Assembly: GCA_017557885.1 (NCBI GenBank)
Contig: JAFYXV010000005.1
Location: forward strand, 42,443-106,442
Length of the DNA: 64,000 bases
Direction of reading: 5' to 3'
Source of the DNA: a bacterium
GTDB lineage: Bacteria; Auribacterota; UBA3054
The position numbers and the translations under genes are program-made. Position 1 is the first letter of the stretch; every line of letters starts with the position of its first letter. The notes below the pieces were generated by a model. It was given only the letters and a program-made list of their open reading frames with translations. It ran no database searches and was not told the DNA's origin. Below, piece after piece: positions 19,742 to 28,898 of this stretch.

Positions 19742-22606
19742 ATGAAACTTTCAACCAGATTCATCATCATCGCGATCGTTGTTGCAGCTTGCATCGCGTT
19801 CATCCATCCTTCCATCCGCTGGGCCACCTACGACAACGCCCAGCGCGTCGCCCTTAACGGCGACCCCATGTCCAAGAACGCCGACGAGGCCATCGGACAG
19901 TGGAAACTCAACCAGCCCCCCGCGGACGCCCCCTTCGGCCAGAGATTGGCCTACAGCATCAAGAAATGGTGGCAGGGCGACCGTTCCAAAGTCTTGAACC
20001 TCGGCCTTGACCTCCAGGGCGGCATTTCCGTTTTCCTGAAAGTGGAACTGGACGACGCCGTCCAGAGCCAGCTGGAAAACCTCCGTCAGCGCGCCGTGGA
20101 GTATTTCGAGGAAAACAAGATCAACTATAGCGAGATCACCGTTCCCAAGGACAAAGTCGGCGAGATCACCTTCACCTTTGCCAACGCGGAAGACGCCAAG
20201 CAGGGCTTGGACCGCCTGAACGGCCAGGAAGACTTCACCTCCGTTTTGAACCTCCCCTCCGCTTCCGGCACCTCCTTTACCGCCACCATGCGCCAGGGCG
20301 AGCAGGACAGCCTGCGCCGCCGCGCCCTTGACCAGGCCCGCCACGTGGTCGAGAACCGCGTCAACGAGCTCGGTCTGACGGAACCGCAGATCCAGGTGGA
20401 AGAGCCCAGCCGCATCATCTTGCAGCTCCCGGGCGAAAAGGACCCCAACAGAGTCCGCGAACTTCTTAAGAAGACCGCCCAGCTCAGCTTCCACGTCGTG
20501 GCCGACGCCAAGCGCAGCGAATCCTGCATCAAGAGCATCATCCGCGCCAAGAAGGCCGAGAAGATCGACGAGAAGATCTTCCCCTCCTCCGGCACCACCG
20601 AACGCGGCGTTCCCTATACGACCTACAGGATCAGAACCACCGATTTCGAATATTTCAAGAAACTGCTTGAGGATCCCGAGATCCAGCGCCGCATTCCCCG
20701 CAACTGCACCCTGATGATCGGCAAAGAAGACGCCGACCGCCGCCAGGACGGCGAGAAGACCAGAGAACTTACTCTGGTTGAGAACGCCGTGGCCATCGAC
20801 GGCAGCTGCGTCAAGGACGCCAACGTCCAGATCGACGCCAGAGTCAACCGCATCGTGGCCCTGAAGCTGAATTCCGCCGGCAAGAGCAGCCTTAGCAAGA
20901 TCTCCAGCGTCGCGGAACGCAAATATGTCAGCGAGAACAAAGTCACCCAGCTGGCCATCTGCCTGGACGATCTCGTCTATTCCTCCCCGCTGCTTTTGAC
21001 CCACATCGACGGCGATCCTATCATCACCGGCTCCTTCTCCCAGGAAGAATGCAGCGACCTGGCCCTCGTATTGCGCAGCGGCTCCCTGCCCGCCAGACTT
21101 ACTGAAGAATACAGCCAGACCGTGGGCGCCACCCTTGGCTCCGACTCCATCAAGAAGAGCATCGCGGCCTTCGTTATCGGCTTGGCCTTCGTGGTCGTCT
21201 TCATGCTGGGCTACTACCTGCTGCCCGGCGTCGTGGCCATCATCGCTTTGGTCCTGAACGTCCTCATCACCATGAGCGTTCTGGCCCTCTTCCACGCCAC
21301 CCTGACGCTGCCCGGCATCGCCGGTATCATATTGTCCATCGGCATGGCCGTGGACGCCAACATCCTTATCTTCGAGCGACTCCGCGAAGAGCTCGCTTCC
21401 GGTAAGGAAGTGAAGCGCGCTGTCAAGGAAGCTTTCGGCCGCGCCTTCATCACCATTCTGGACGCCAACCTGACCACCATCCTGGTCTCCATCGTCCTTT
21501 ACATCTTCGGTATCGGCGCCGTCAAGGGCTTCGCCGTGACGCTGATCATCGGCATCGCCGCCAACCTTTTCACCGCGCTCTTCGTTTCCCGCAGCATCTT
21601 CGAACTGTTGCTTCTCAAGTTTGAATCGGCTTCCGCTTTCAAGATGCTCCAGGCTTTCAACAACAGCCAGGTCAGATTTGTCAAGGGCGGCAAGCTCATG
21701 GTCTTCATTGCTCTCGCTATCATCGTCTGCGGTCTTACCATCTTCATGATCCGCTTCACCGGCGAGAACAAAGCCATCGCCCAGGGCAAGAACCCGGCCG
21801 GCACTTCTCTCTTCACCGCTCCTCTGCAGGACGTTGACTTAACCGGCGGCGACATGATCGTCCTCAACTTCCCGAAAGAGATCCAAGTTGACGAAGTCAG
21901 AAACATTCTCCGCAGCGAAGGATTGGGCGACAGCTACATTCAGAAAGCCGACACCAGAACGGAAGGCGTGGGTTCCCAGATCATCATCCGCTGCACTTTC
22001 GGCACTTCCGAAAAAGCCGCGGAAGCTCTGACCAAGGCTCTCCCCGACAACGCTCCTGAGACCGAGCAGTCCATGCGCATCGGCCCGGCCGTCGGTAAAG
22101 AGATGAAGGTCCAGACCATCAAGTCCGTCATCATCGCCCTGATCCTGGTGCTTATCTACATCTGGTTCAGGTTCCACAACGTCAGCTTCGCTTTCGCCTC
22201 CATCGTCGCTCTGACTCACGACGTGCTCGTGACCCTGGCCTTCTTCGGCTTCGTCACCTACCCGCAGATGAGTCTTAACGTGATCGCGGCTCTCTTGACC
22301 ATCGTGGCTTACTCCATCAACAACACCATCGTGGTCTACGACCGCATCAGGGAAAATCTCCCGCAGGTCGGCAAGCTGAGCCTTAACGAAGTCATCGACC
22401 TTTCCGTCAACCAGGTTTTGTCCCGTACCATCTGGACTTCCGCGACTACCTTGTTCACGATCCTCTCCCTGTTCCTCTTCGGCGGCGACGTGATCAAAGA
22501 CTTCGCTTACGCCCTGCTGGTCGGTATGACGGCGGGCACCTTCTCCTCTATTTTCCTCGCCCCGTATCTTGTTTCCGTTTGGTTCAAGAACAAACCCAGA
22601 GTGTAA
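19742..22606 (+). CDS. secDF: fused protein-export membrane protein SecD-SecF
   Basis: 954 aa SecD and SecF in one chain. The SecD half starts with a TM helix, then the periplasmic domain with NLGLDLQGGISVFLKVELDD, and a TM block with GMAVDANILIFERLREE. The SecF half, from about residue 640, shows GGDMIVLNFP, TIVAYSINNTIVVYDRIREN and final TM helices. It uses the proton-motive force to help release translocated proteins. Between the first TM and the SecD core there is an extra loop of about 40 residues, as in other PVC members. rfbB follows after 3 bp. Confidence 0.95.
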   Translation: MKLSTRFIIIAIVVAACIAFIHPSIRWATYDNAQRVALNGDPMSKNADEAIGQWKLNQPPADAPFGQRLAYSIKKWWQGDRSKVLNLGLDLQGGISVFLKVELDDAVQSQLENLRQRAVEYFEENKINYSEITVPKDKVGEITFTFANAEDAKQGLDRLNGQEDFTSVLNLPSASGTSFTATMRQGEQDSLRRRALDQARHVVENRVNELGLTEPQIQVEEPSRIILQLPGEKDPNRVRELLKKTAQLSFHVVADAKRSESCIKSIIRAKKAEKIDEKIFPSSGTTERGVPYTTYRIRTTDFEYFKKLLEDPEIQRRIPRNCTLMIGKEDADRRQDGEKTRELTLVENAVAIDGSCVKDANVQIDARVNRIVALKLNSAGKSSLSKISSVAERKYVSENKVTQLAICLDDLVYSSPLLLTHIDGDPIITGSFSQEECSDLALVLRSGSLPARLTEEYSQTVGATLGSDSIKKSIAAFVIGLAFVVVFMLGYYLLPGVVAIIALVLNVLITMSVLALFHATLTLPGIAGIILSIGMAVDANILIFERLREELASGKEVKRAVKEAFGRAFITILDANLTTILVSIVLYIFGIGAVKGFAVTLIIGIAANLFTALFVSRSIFELLLLKFESASAFKMLQAFNNSQVRFVKGGKLMVFIALAIIVCGLTIFMIRFTGENKAIAQGKNPAGTSLFTAPLQDVDLTGGDMIVLNFPKEIQVDEVRNILRSEGLGDSYIQKADTRTEGVGSQIIIRCTFGTSEKAAEALTKALPDNAPETEQSMRIGPAVGKEMKVQTIKSVIIALILVLIYIWFRFHNVSFAFASIVALTHDVLVTLAFFGFVTYPQMSLNVIAALLTIVAYSINNTIVVYDRIRENLPQVGKLSLNEVIDLSVNQVLSRTIWTSATTLFTILSLFLFGGDVIKDFAYALLVGMTAGTFSSIFLAPYLVSVWFKNKPRV

Positions 22607-22609
22607 AAT

Positions 22610-23614
22610 ATGCGTTATCTTATTACAGGCGGAGCCGGCTTCATCGGCTCCAATTTCGTCCATTTCATTATGGACAATTACCCTGACGCCGAGGTAGTGA
22701 ACCTTGACAAGCTGACCTACGCCGGCAACCTCGACAACGTCAAGGAATACGTCGGGAACCCCCGCTATTCCTTCGTCCACGCCGACATCGCCGACGCCAA
22801 GGTAGTCGACGCCCTTTTCGAGAAGGGCGTCGATTACTGCGTCAACTTCGCGGCGGAGACTCACGTGGACCGCTCCATCGGCGACCCTAGTGAATTCATC
22901 ACCACAGACGTTTTCGGGACTTACGTGCTTCTGGAAGCCGCCAGGAAATTCGGTGTCAAGAAGTTTATCCAGATCTGCACCGATGAAGTTTACGGCACCA
23001 TCGAGCCGGGCCGCTCCTCCGTGGAGACGGATCCTCTGATGCCCAGGAACCCCTATTCCGCCAGCAAGGCGGGCGCCGACAGGCTTGCTTACAGCTATTT
23101 CGCCACCTACGGCGTGCCTGTCTGCATCACCAGGGCTTCCAACAACTACGGCATCTATCATTATCCGGAAAAGATGATCCCCTTGTTCGTCACGAACCTT
23201 CTGGAAGACCGCCCCGTTCCCATTTACGGCGACGGCAAGAACGTCCGCGACTGGCTGCATACGCTTGACCACTGCCGCGGCATCCAGACCGTCATCGACA
23301 AGGGCGTAATTGGCGAAGTGTACAACATCGGCGGCGGCAACGAACGCCAGAACATCGAAGTTGTGGATCTCATCTTCAAGCACCTAGGGAAGCCCGATAG
23401 CTTAAAGACCTTCGTCAAGGACCGCTTGGGCCACGACAGGCGCTACTCCCTTTGCTGCGACAAGCTGAAAGCCCTCGGCTGGCAGCCTATCGTCAAATTT
23501 GAGGAAGGCCTCGCCCAGACCATCGACTGGTACGTCAACAACCGCTGGTGGTGGGAGAAGATCAAAAGCGGCGAATACTGGGAATACTATAAGAAGCAAT
23601 ATCAGGATCGCTAA
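22610..23614 (+). CDS. rfbB: dTDP-glucose 4,6-dehydratase
   Basis: 334 aa extended short-chain dehydrogenase. It shows the NAD-binding GGAGFIGSNF, the dehydratase signature TDEVYGTIEPG, and the catalytic YSASK with DRLAYSYFATYG. Makes dTDP-4-keto-6-deoxyglucose, a precursor of rhamnose and other deoxysugars for surface glycans. rfbA, rfbC and rfbD are not adjacent. It overlaps the next gene by 1 bp (TAATG). Confidence 0.9.
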   Translation: MRYLITGGAGFIGSNFVHFIMDNYPDAEVVNLDKLTYAGNLDNVKEYVGNPRYSFVHADIADAKVVDALFEKGVDYCVNFAAETHVDRSIGDPSEFITTDVFGTYVLLEAARKFGVKKFIQICTDEVYGTIEPGRSSVETDPLMPRNPYSASKAGADRLAYSYFATYGVPVCITRASNNYGIYHYPEKMIPLFVTNLLEDRPVPIYGDGKNVRDWLHTLDHCRGIQTVIDKGVIGEVYNIGGGNERQNIEVVDLIFKHLGKPDSLKTFVKDRLGHDRRYSLCCDKLKALGWQPIVKFEEGLAQTIDWYVNNRWWWEKIKSGEYWEYYKKQYQDR

Positions 23615-24573
23615 TGGCAAAAAAAGCGCTCATTACCGGCATCTACGGCCAGGACGGTTCGTACCTGACCGAGCTCCTGCTTGAAAAAGGCTACGAAGTC
23701 TGGGGCGTCGACAGAGACGCCCCGGAAGACTTCCACGAGAACTTCGAGCATCTCAAGCCCAAAGTCCATCTCCTTCAGGGCGACCTGATGGACCAGATGG
23801 GCGTGCTTAAGATGTTCGAGATGGTCATGCCGGACGAGATCTACAACTTCGCGGCCTGCTCCTTCATTCCCTTCTCCTGGGACGAGCCTGTCGTAACAGG
23901 CGAAGTGAACGCCCTGGGCGTCGCTAGGCTTCTGGAGGTCATTCGCCGCGTGAAGCCCGACGTGAGGTTCTACCAGGCCTCCTCCTCGGAGCTCTTCGGC
24001 AAGCCCGAAACGAAGCCCCAGAACGAGGAGACGCCCTTCCGTCCCGGCACGCCCTACGGCACCGCGAAGCTTTACGCTCACTGGCTGACCGCTAACTTCC
24101 GCGACCGCTTAGGCCTCTTCTCCTGCTCCGGCATTCTCTACAACCACGAGTCCCCGAGAAGAGGAAAGCAGTTCGTCACCAGGAAGATCACTTCCGCCGC
24201 GGCCGCCATCAAAAAAGGCTTGCAAAATGAGCTTGTCCTGGGCGACATCGACGCCAAGCGCGACTGGGGCTTTGCCGGCGACTACGTCCGCGCCATGTGG
24301 ATGATGCTCCAGCAGGACAAGCCCAGCGACTACGTCATCGCCACGGGCATAGAGCATTCCGTCAAGGACATCCTCGACATCGCCTTCTCTTACGTTAACC
24401 TCGACTGGCACGACTACGTCAAGATCGACCAGAGCCTCATGCGCAGAGTCGAACTCAACCGCCTTGTCGGCGACTCCTCCAAGGCCCGGAAAGAACTCGG
24501 CTGGGAGCCATCTCTCACATTTGAGGAAATGATCAGGCTCATGACCGAGACCGACCTCACCGCTCTGAAATAA
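23614..24573 (+). CDS. gmd: GDP-mannose 4,6-dehydratase
   Basis: 319 aa. NADP-binding start KKALITGIYGQDGSYLTELL, catalytic region ASSSELFGKPE, the YGTAK motif, and the Gmd-specific stretches FVTRKITSAAAAIKKGLQ and LGDIDAKRDWGFAGDYV. Produces GDP-4-keto-6-deoxymannose, the precursor of GDP-fucose or GDP-rhamnose for LPS or exopolysaccharide. It is translationally coupled to rfbB, so the cell builds two nucleotide-deoxysugar pools from one operon. A strong terminator follows. Confidence 0.88.
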   Translation: MAKKALITGIYGQDGSYLTELLLEKGYEVWGVDRDAPEDFHENFEHLKPKVHLLQGDLMDQMGVLKMFEMVMPDEIYNFAACSFIPFSWDEPVVTGEVNALGVARLLEVIRRVKPDVRFYQASSSELFGKPETKPQNEETPFRPGTPYGTAKLYAHWLTANFRDRLGLFSCSGILYNHESPRRGKQFVTRKITSAAAAIKKGLQNELVLGDIDAKRDWGFAGDYVRAMWMMLQQDKPSDYVIATGIEHSVKDILDIAFSYVNLDWHDYVKIDQSLMRRVELNRLVGDSSKARKELGWEPSLTFEEMIRLMTETDLTALK

Positions 24574-24614
24574 AGAGCGCAGGCGAAGCAAAAGAGAAAA
24601 GCAAAATAAGCAAA

Positions 24615-24644
24615 AGAGCGCGGCAAACGCCGCGCTCTTTTTTT
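24615..24644 (+). terminator. terminator of the secDF-rfbB-gmd operon
   Basis: 10-bp GC-rich stem AGAGCGCGGC (24615-24624) / GCCGCGCTCT (24629-24638), loop AAAC, then six T. Confidence 0.88.
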
Positions 24645-24684
24645 CTTTCGTCACTTAAAAAACTTGAGTTTGTTTTTTGCGGAT

Positions 24685-24855
24685 CTATTTCAGGTCCTCT
24701 ATGGCAAGTTCCGGAGCGAAGGTGTGGAACATTGCGTAGTTGCGCTTCATTGTTTGGGGAGGAGCCTGGCGAAGGATCTTTATGCTTTCTTCTCTGGTGT
24801 AATAATGCCAGTAGCGGTAGATATAACCAATCCAGTAGAGAACGTTTTTTCCATT
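24685..24855 (-). pseudogene. remnant of a small conserved protein (5' end missing)
   Basis: On the minus strand a 56-codon frame reads NGKNVLYWIGYIYRYWHYY, then TREESIKILRQAPPQTMKRN, then YAMFHTFAPELAIEDLK and a stop. The composition is that of a real protein; it recalls small conserved proteins of gut Firmicutes that sit beside toxin-like genes, but I cannot name it. An in-frame TAA lies directly upstream at 24856-24858 and no start codon is available, so it looks truncated. The rest of the 24645-25034 gap holds only the hipBA promoter region. Confidence 0.45.
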
Positions 24856-24905
24856 TTATCAAAGATCTTAATAAAAATTTAATATAACATTGTTTATATA
24901 TTTTT

Positions 24906-24922
24906 TTATAACTATGTTATAA
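24906..24922. promoter_or_regulatory. palindrome upstream of hipBA
   Basis: TTATAAC TAT GTTATAA, a perfect 7-bp inverted repeat. A related TGTTATAC half-site occurs at the -10 (about 24992-24999). Candidate operator for HipB autoregulation. Confidence 0.4.
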
Positions 24923-24971
24923 AAAATCAATCAACAACGCAGCGGGATTGCCTCGAGGGAACTGGTTTCGA

Positions 24972-25000
24972 TTGCTTTTTAAAAGATAATATGTTATACT
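24972..25000 (+). promoter_or_regulatory. hipBA promoter
   Basis: TTGCTT (24972-24977) and TATACT (24995-25000), spacer 17 bp, 35 bp before the hipB ATG. Confidence 0.6.
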
Positions 25001-25034
25001 TTATATGGTTAAAACATAATTAAAGGATAATATA

Positions 25035-25337
25035 ATGTCTTTATCGTTGAAAACGCCTTGGGAAGTATCTATGGAGATCGCCGGTCGATTGAAAGCTAAG
25101 AGGCTGGCCAGGAATCTGACTCAGCAGGGGCTGGCCGCGAGAGCGGGCATGAGCATCGGATCTCTTAAACGCTTTGAAAAGACGGGGCAGATATCCTTCG
25201 CCTCCCTTTTGAACATCGCTTTGGTCTTGGACTGCCTGGACGAGTGTTATTCCTTGTTCAAGGAAGATCCGAAGCCCAGGAGCTTGTTTTATGAAGAGCC
25301 CAAGAGAAAAGAGAGACGGAGAGGTAAATTAAAATGA
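25035..25337 (+). CDS. hipB: HipB-like antitoxin, XRE-family HTH
   Basis: 100 aa. A helix-turn-helix spans about residues 17-70 (RLKAKRLARNLTQQGLAARAG, then SIGSLKRFEKTGQ). The C-terminal tail is basic (KRKERRRGKLK). Its stop overlaps the start of the HipA-like gene by 4 bp (ATGA). It should neutralise the kinase and repress the operon through the palindromes upstream. Confidence 0.82.
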   Translation: MSLSLKTPWEVSMEIAGRLKAKRLARNLTQQGLAARAGMSIGSLKRFEKTGQISFASLLNIALVLDCLDECYSLFKEDPKPRSLFYEEPKRKERRRGKLK

Positions 25338-26500
25338 ATCTAAAAGTCTTTTATAACGCTTACGGAGAGCGCCGGCTCATGGGGCTTCTGTCCCAAAGGG
25401 AAGGCCGCATTTTTTTCGAGTACGCGCCGGATTTTTTAAATTTCGGGTTGGAAGTCTCGCCTTTCAAACTGCCGCTTCGTCCGGGGCTGTTTGAAGGAGA
25501 TCCGATGTTTGCCGGCGGGCTTTTCGGCCTCTTCAACGACAGTCTTCCGGACGGCTGGGGATGTCTGCTGCTGGATCGCCAGCTTATGCGGAGAAACATC
25601 TCATATAACGAGATCGGTCCTATCGACAGGCTGCGATTGATAGGCAAAGATCCCTTCGGAGCGTTGGAATACGAGCCGGCGGAGGAAGGCGCGGAGGAAA
25701 CAATAAAGATAATCCTGGATTCCTTGGCGCGCGAGGCCGACAAGATCCTGGAGGGACGCTCCCAGGAAATGCTGGACGAATTGGTGGCGCTGAACGGATC
25801 TTCGGGCGGCGCCAGACCGAAGATAACGGCGCTGGTATCGGATGACAAAAGCAAGATCGTTCAAAACAGCAGGGCTGTTCCGGACGGATTATCATCCTGG
25901 ATCATAAAGTTCTCCAATAAGAGAGACAGGAAGGATCTGGGGCTGCATGAATACGTCTATTCCCTGATAGCGAAAAAGGCCGGCATAAAAATGTCGGAAA
26001 CATATCTTTTTCCTTCTAAAAACAGCAGCGGGCATTTCGGAACAAAGCGCTTCGACCGGGAAGGCAATCAAAAGATCCACATCCATTCCGCCAGCGGGTT
26101 GCTTCACGCCGATTTCAGGATACCGTGTTTAGATTATGCAAGTCTGCTTAGGCTGACGCAGCTATTAACGAAAAATCAGCAGGACATTGAGCAGATGGTC
26201 CGCTTGATGATCTTTAACGTAAAGGCGGGAAACAAAGATGACCACAGCAAAAATTTCACCTTCCTCCTTGACAAAGCGGGAGAGTGGCATCTATCCCCCG
26301 CCTACGATCTGACGAGATCTTCAGGTATAAACGGCGAGCAAACGGCCATGGTCAACGGCAAGGGATGCGGCATAACCGACGAAGATCTCATCAAGGAAGC
26401 CCAAAGATACAACGTCTCCGCGGGAAAGATCAGGGAAATGATCGCGCAAACGGAAGACGCGCTGGCGGATTATGACAAGCTGATGAAGGAGCTGAGGTGA
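25334..26500 (+). CDS. hipA: HipA-like Ser/Thr kinase toxin
   Basis: 388 aa. The N-terminal HipA_N-like part has GGLFGLFNDSLPDGWG. The kinase part has GSSGGARPKITA (glycine-rich/ATP region), FGTKRFDREG, and the catalytic segment NVKAGNKDDHSKNFTF, followed by the metal-binding SPAYDL motif. Such kinases phosphorylate translation factors such as glutamyl-tRNA synthetase and cause dormancy; the target here is unknown. All key motifs are intact, so it is probably active. Classic type II pair with the preceding gene. Confidence 0.85.
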   Translation: MNLKVFYNAYGERRLMGLLSQREGRIFFEYAPDFLNFGLEVSPFKLPLRPGLFEGDPMFAGGLFGLFNDSLPDGWGCLLLDRQLMRRNISYNEIGPIDRLRLIGKDPFGALEYEPAEEGAEETIKIILDSLAREADKILEGRSQEMLDELVALNGSSGGARPKITALVSDDKSKIVQNSRAVPDGLSSWIIKFSNKRDRKDLGLHEYVYSLIAKKAGIKMSETYLFPSKNSSGHFGTKRFDREGNQKIHIHSASGLLHADFRIPCLDYASLLRLTQLLTKNQQDIEQMVRLMIFNVKAGNKDDHSKNFTFLLDKAGEWHLSPAYDLTRSSGINGEQTAMVNGKGCGITDEDLIKEAQRYNVSAGKIREMIAQTEDALADYDKLMKELR

Positions 26501-26523
26501 GAGAAATACTGATATATAATTTT

Positions 26524-26539
26524 TTGGGATTTATCCCAA
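26524..26539. repeat. inverted repeat after hipA
   Basis: TTGGGAT TT ATCCCAA, 7-bp arms. No T tract, so it is more likely an operator or weak hairpin than a terminator. A TATAAT at 26572-26577 could serve the next gene. Confidence 0.35.
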
Positions 26540-26624
26540 GAAATTACATATTAGGCTCGCCAATGTTTTAGTATAATTTTCTTAGGTAATAAAATATGGC
26601 TATGATCCGGGAGACCCAGAAATT

Positions 26625-28898
26625 ATGAAAAAAGCGCTGCTTTTCCTTTTGCTTCTGTTCGTCTGGTTTGCAGAGGCTTCGGACCTGACTTACGAGGAAT
26701 TTAAGGACCTTATGTACGTTAAGGCGTTCCTGGTTGATCATACCGATTCCAAGGATGTGGTTTGGAGCAATTTTTTTGTTAAGGCAGGGGTCATCGAAAC
26801 AAATAAAACGCATTATTTGGAAATTGCCGACCAGAAAATCGAAGAGCTCAGTCCGGCCGAGCTTTGGACTTATGTCATGAAGTTTAACGAAGAGATTTCC
26901 TGGAAGCATATGGAATGGCTTATACGTTCTGATCAGCCGGCTCCGCATTCAAGCTGGCGAGATTTTAATGCGAGCACCATAGCGAATCATCTTCTCCGCA
27001 GAACCGAAGGCATCGGAGGGCCTTTGTTCTTCTGGGGCTACGGGGGATCCGAGCAATTCGAAGCGATCTGCTTCTGGTACGAGTGGCGCAAATATTTGCC
27101 CAAAGTCTGGGACATGTGGTATGAATGCTGGAAAGAGGAAAACAAAAGGGAAAAGCCTAGGAAAGCAATCGTAAAGATACTGCGGGAAGATGCCGTCGGG
27201 CTGACGTATCATTTCGCGCCCTTCATATACAAAGCCATAAAGGAAGGCGACAGATCGCTGGAACAAAACTTCGCTTCTTTGTGGCCCAAAGGCCAGACCA
27301 ACGAGACCTTGGTCTTTTGGTGGGAAAGGGAAAAAGACAATTACACGCTTCCTCCCTGCGAAGGATACAAGGAGGCCAAGAAAAGACTGGAAGGCAAGGA
27401 TCTCGCATACCATCCGCAGGTCTTGAAAGATGCTTGGAACATGTGTTCGCGAATAGAAGAATACTATGAGAATCCCGCCTACAAAACCAACTATTGGTAT
27501 TGTTTTCTGAAACCTGATTACGAGTACGATCAGGAAGGCGACGAAGATATGCTGGACAGATTTCGCTTTAGCGATCTGTCCAAGGATGACGAGTGGCGCA
27601 AGGAAAAGTTAAAAAGCAGCGACAAAGAAGAAATAAAAAAGCAAAAGGCCTTGAAAAAGGAGAACGCGATGGACATAGATGAGTTTTATGACAACACAGC
27701 GATGAGCCAGCCGGCGCCGCCCATGGGCTGGAATTCTTACTGCACGATGAACTGCGATCCTACGGAGAAGGATATTCTCGAGATCGCGAGGTGTATGGCG
27801 GACAACGGATACCTGAAGGCCGGGTACAATTACATCAATATTGACGACGGCTGGCTGGAAAAGGAGCGCGACGAAAAAGGCAAGCTCGTGGCGAGAAAAG
27901 ACAAGTTCCCGCACGGAATGAGTTTCCTGACGAGAAGGTTGCACGCCCTCGGTTTCAAGGCCGGGATCTATCTGGGCTGCGGCGTGACCACCTGGCATGG
28001 GGATGCAGGAACGCTGGGGCATGAGTTCAGCGACGCGAAGCAGATAGCGGACTGGGGCTTCGATTACCTGAAATACGATTATCATCCGGCGGAAGGCGAT
28101 CCGGAACGCAACTTCATCAGGGAATATACGAAGATGGGGGCGGCCTTGAGGGCATCCGGAAGAAAGATCTTCTACAACCTCTGCGAGCACGGCAGGAGCA
28201 AGCCCTGGCTGTGGGCCCACGGCGTAGGGCCCATGTGGCGCATAGGCTACGACATCAGGGATCAGTTCGACGGCAACGCGGGCTTGTGGTCCGTGACGGA
28301 CGCTATGGAAAAAGGCATGCAGCCTATCGCGGACTATGCCAGGCCGGGCAATTACAACGATCCGGATTTTCTGGTCTGCGGGATGCGCCATGCCAACGAC
28401 TGGATGGGACCGGGCTGCACGGATATGGAATATCGTGCCAACTTCGGTCTCTGGTGCTTCACGGCCGCGCCTTTGATGATCGGCGGCGATCCGAGGAAAC
28501 TGGACGCCACGGCAAAGGTGATCCTGACGCACAAGGGCTATATCGCTCTGGACCAGGACCCCCTGTGCGTGCAGGGGCGCTGCTATAAGAAGTATGGTTT
28601 TGACGGCAAGGAATATTCCGTGACAAACGGCTACGAAGTATGGAGAAGAGAGCTAAGTTCTTTGCGCTGGGCCGTAGCGCTCTTCAACAGGTCTTCCGAA
28701 AAGAAGGAATTATCCTTCACGTATCGGGATATCGAGCTGGAAGCGGACTGGGAAGCGGAGCTCACCGATCTCTGGAGCGGAGAAAGTTTAGGTATAATTA
28801 CCCCTAAGAAGCCCGAGGAAACAGTTTATAAAACGCTCGTGGAGCCCCACGAGTTCAAGATCCTTATCCTGAAACCGCGCTTCACGCAAGATTATTGA
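26625..28898 (+). CDS. Trp-rich secreted domain fused to GH27 alpha-galactosidase
   Basis: 757 aa with signal peptide (MKKALLFLLLLFVWFAEAS). Residues about 20-330 are a Trp/Tyr-rich domain homologous to the whole protein at 6955-7920. A charged linker follows (KLKSSDKEEIKKQKALKKEN). From residue 360 comes a GH27 domain: PPMGWNSYCTMN, INIDDGWLEKERDEKG, the nucleophile in YLKYDYH (D485) and the acid/base in WRIGYDIRD (D543). A C-terminal beta domain ends at 757. GH27 enzymes release alpha-galactose or alpha-N-acetylgalactosamine. The fusion suggests the Trp-rich domain helps to bind or localise the substrate; that is inference. The next gene overlaps by 1 bp. Confidence 0.85.
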   Translation: MKKALLFLLLLFVWFAEASDLTYEEFKDLMYVKAFLVDHTDSKDVVWSNFFVKAGVIETNKTHYLEIADQKIEELSPAELWTYVMKFNEEISWKHMEWLIRSDQPAPHSSWRDFNASTIANHLLRRTEGIGGPLFFWGYGGSEQFEAICFWYEWRKYLPKVWDMWYECWKEENKREKPRKAIVKILREDAVGLTYHFAPFIYKAIKEGDRSLEQNFASLWPKGQTNETLVFWWEREKDNYTLPPCEGYKEAKKRLEGKDLAYHPQVLKDAWNMCSRIEEYYENPAYKTNYWYCFLKPDYEYDQEGDEDMLDRFRFSDLSKDDEWRKEKLKSSDKEEIKKQKALKKENAMDIDEFYDNTAMSQPAPPMGWNSYCTMNCDPTEKDILEIARCMADNGYLKAGYNYINIDDGWLEKERDEKGKLVARKDKFPHGMSFLTRRLHALGFKAGIYLGCGVTTWHGDAGTLGHEFSDAKQIADWGFDYLKYDYHPAEGDPERNFIREYTKMGAALRASGRKIFYNLCEHGRSKPWLWAHGVGPMWRIGYDIRDQFDGNAGLWSVTDAMEKGMQPIADYARPGNYNDPDFLVCGMRHANDWMGPGCTDMEYRANFGLWCFTAAPLMIGGDPRKLDATAKVILTHKGYIALDQDPLCVQGRCYKKYGFDGKEYSVTNGYEVWRRELSSLRWAVALFNRSSEKKELSFTYRDIELEADWEAELTDLWSGESLGIITPKKPEETVYKTLVEPHEFKILILKPRFTQDY

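Noticed and set aside
21839-23383. 514-codon minus-strand frame over secDF and rfbB
   Set aside because: Antisense shadow; both plus-strand genes have intact family motifs.
24664-24882. 72-aa plus-strand ORF
   Set aside because: Composition is not protein-like; the minus strand carries a better-supported gene remnant at the same place.
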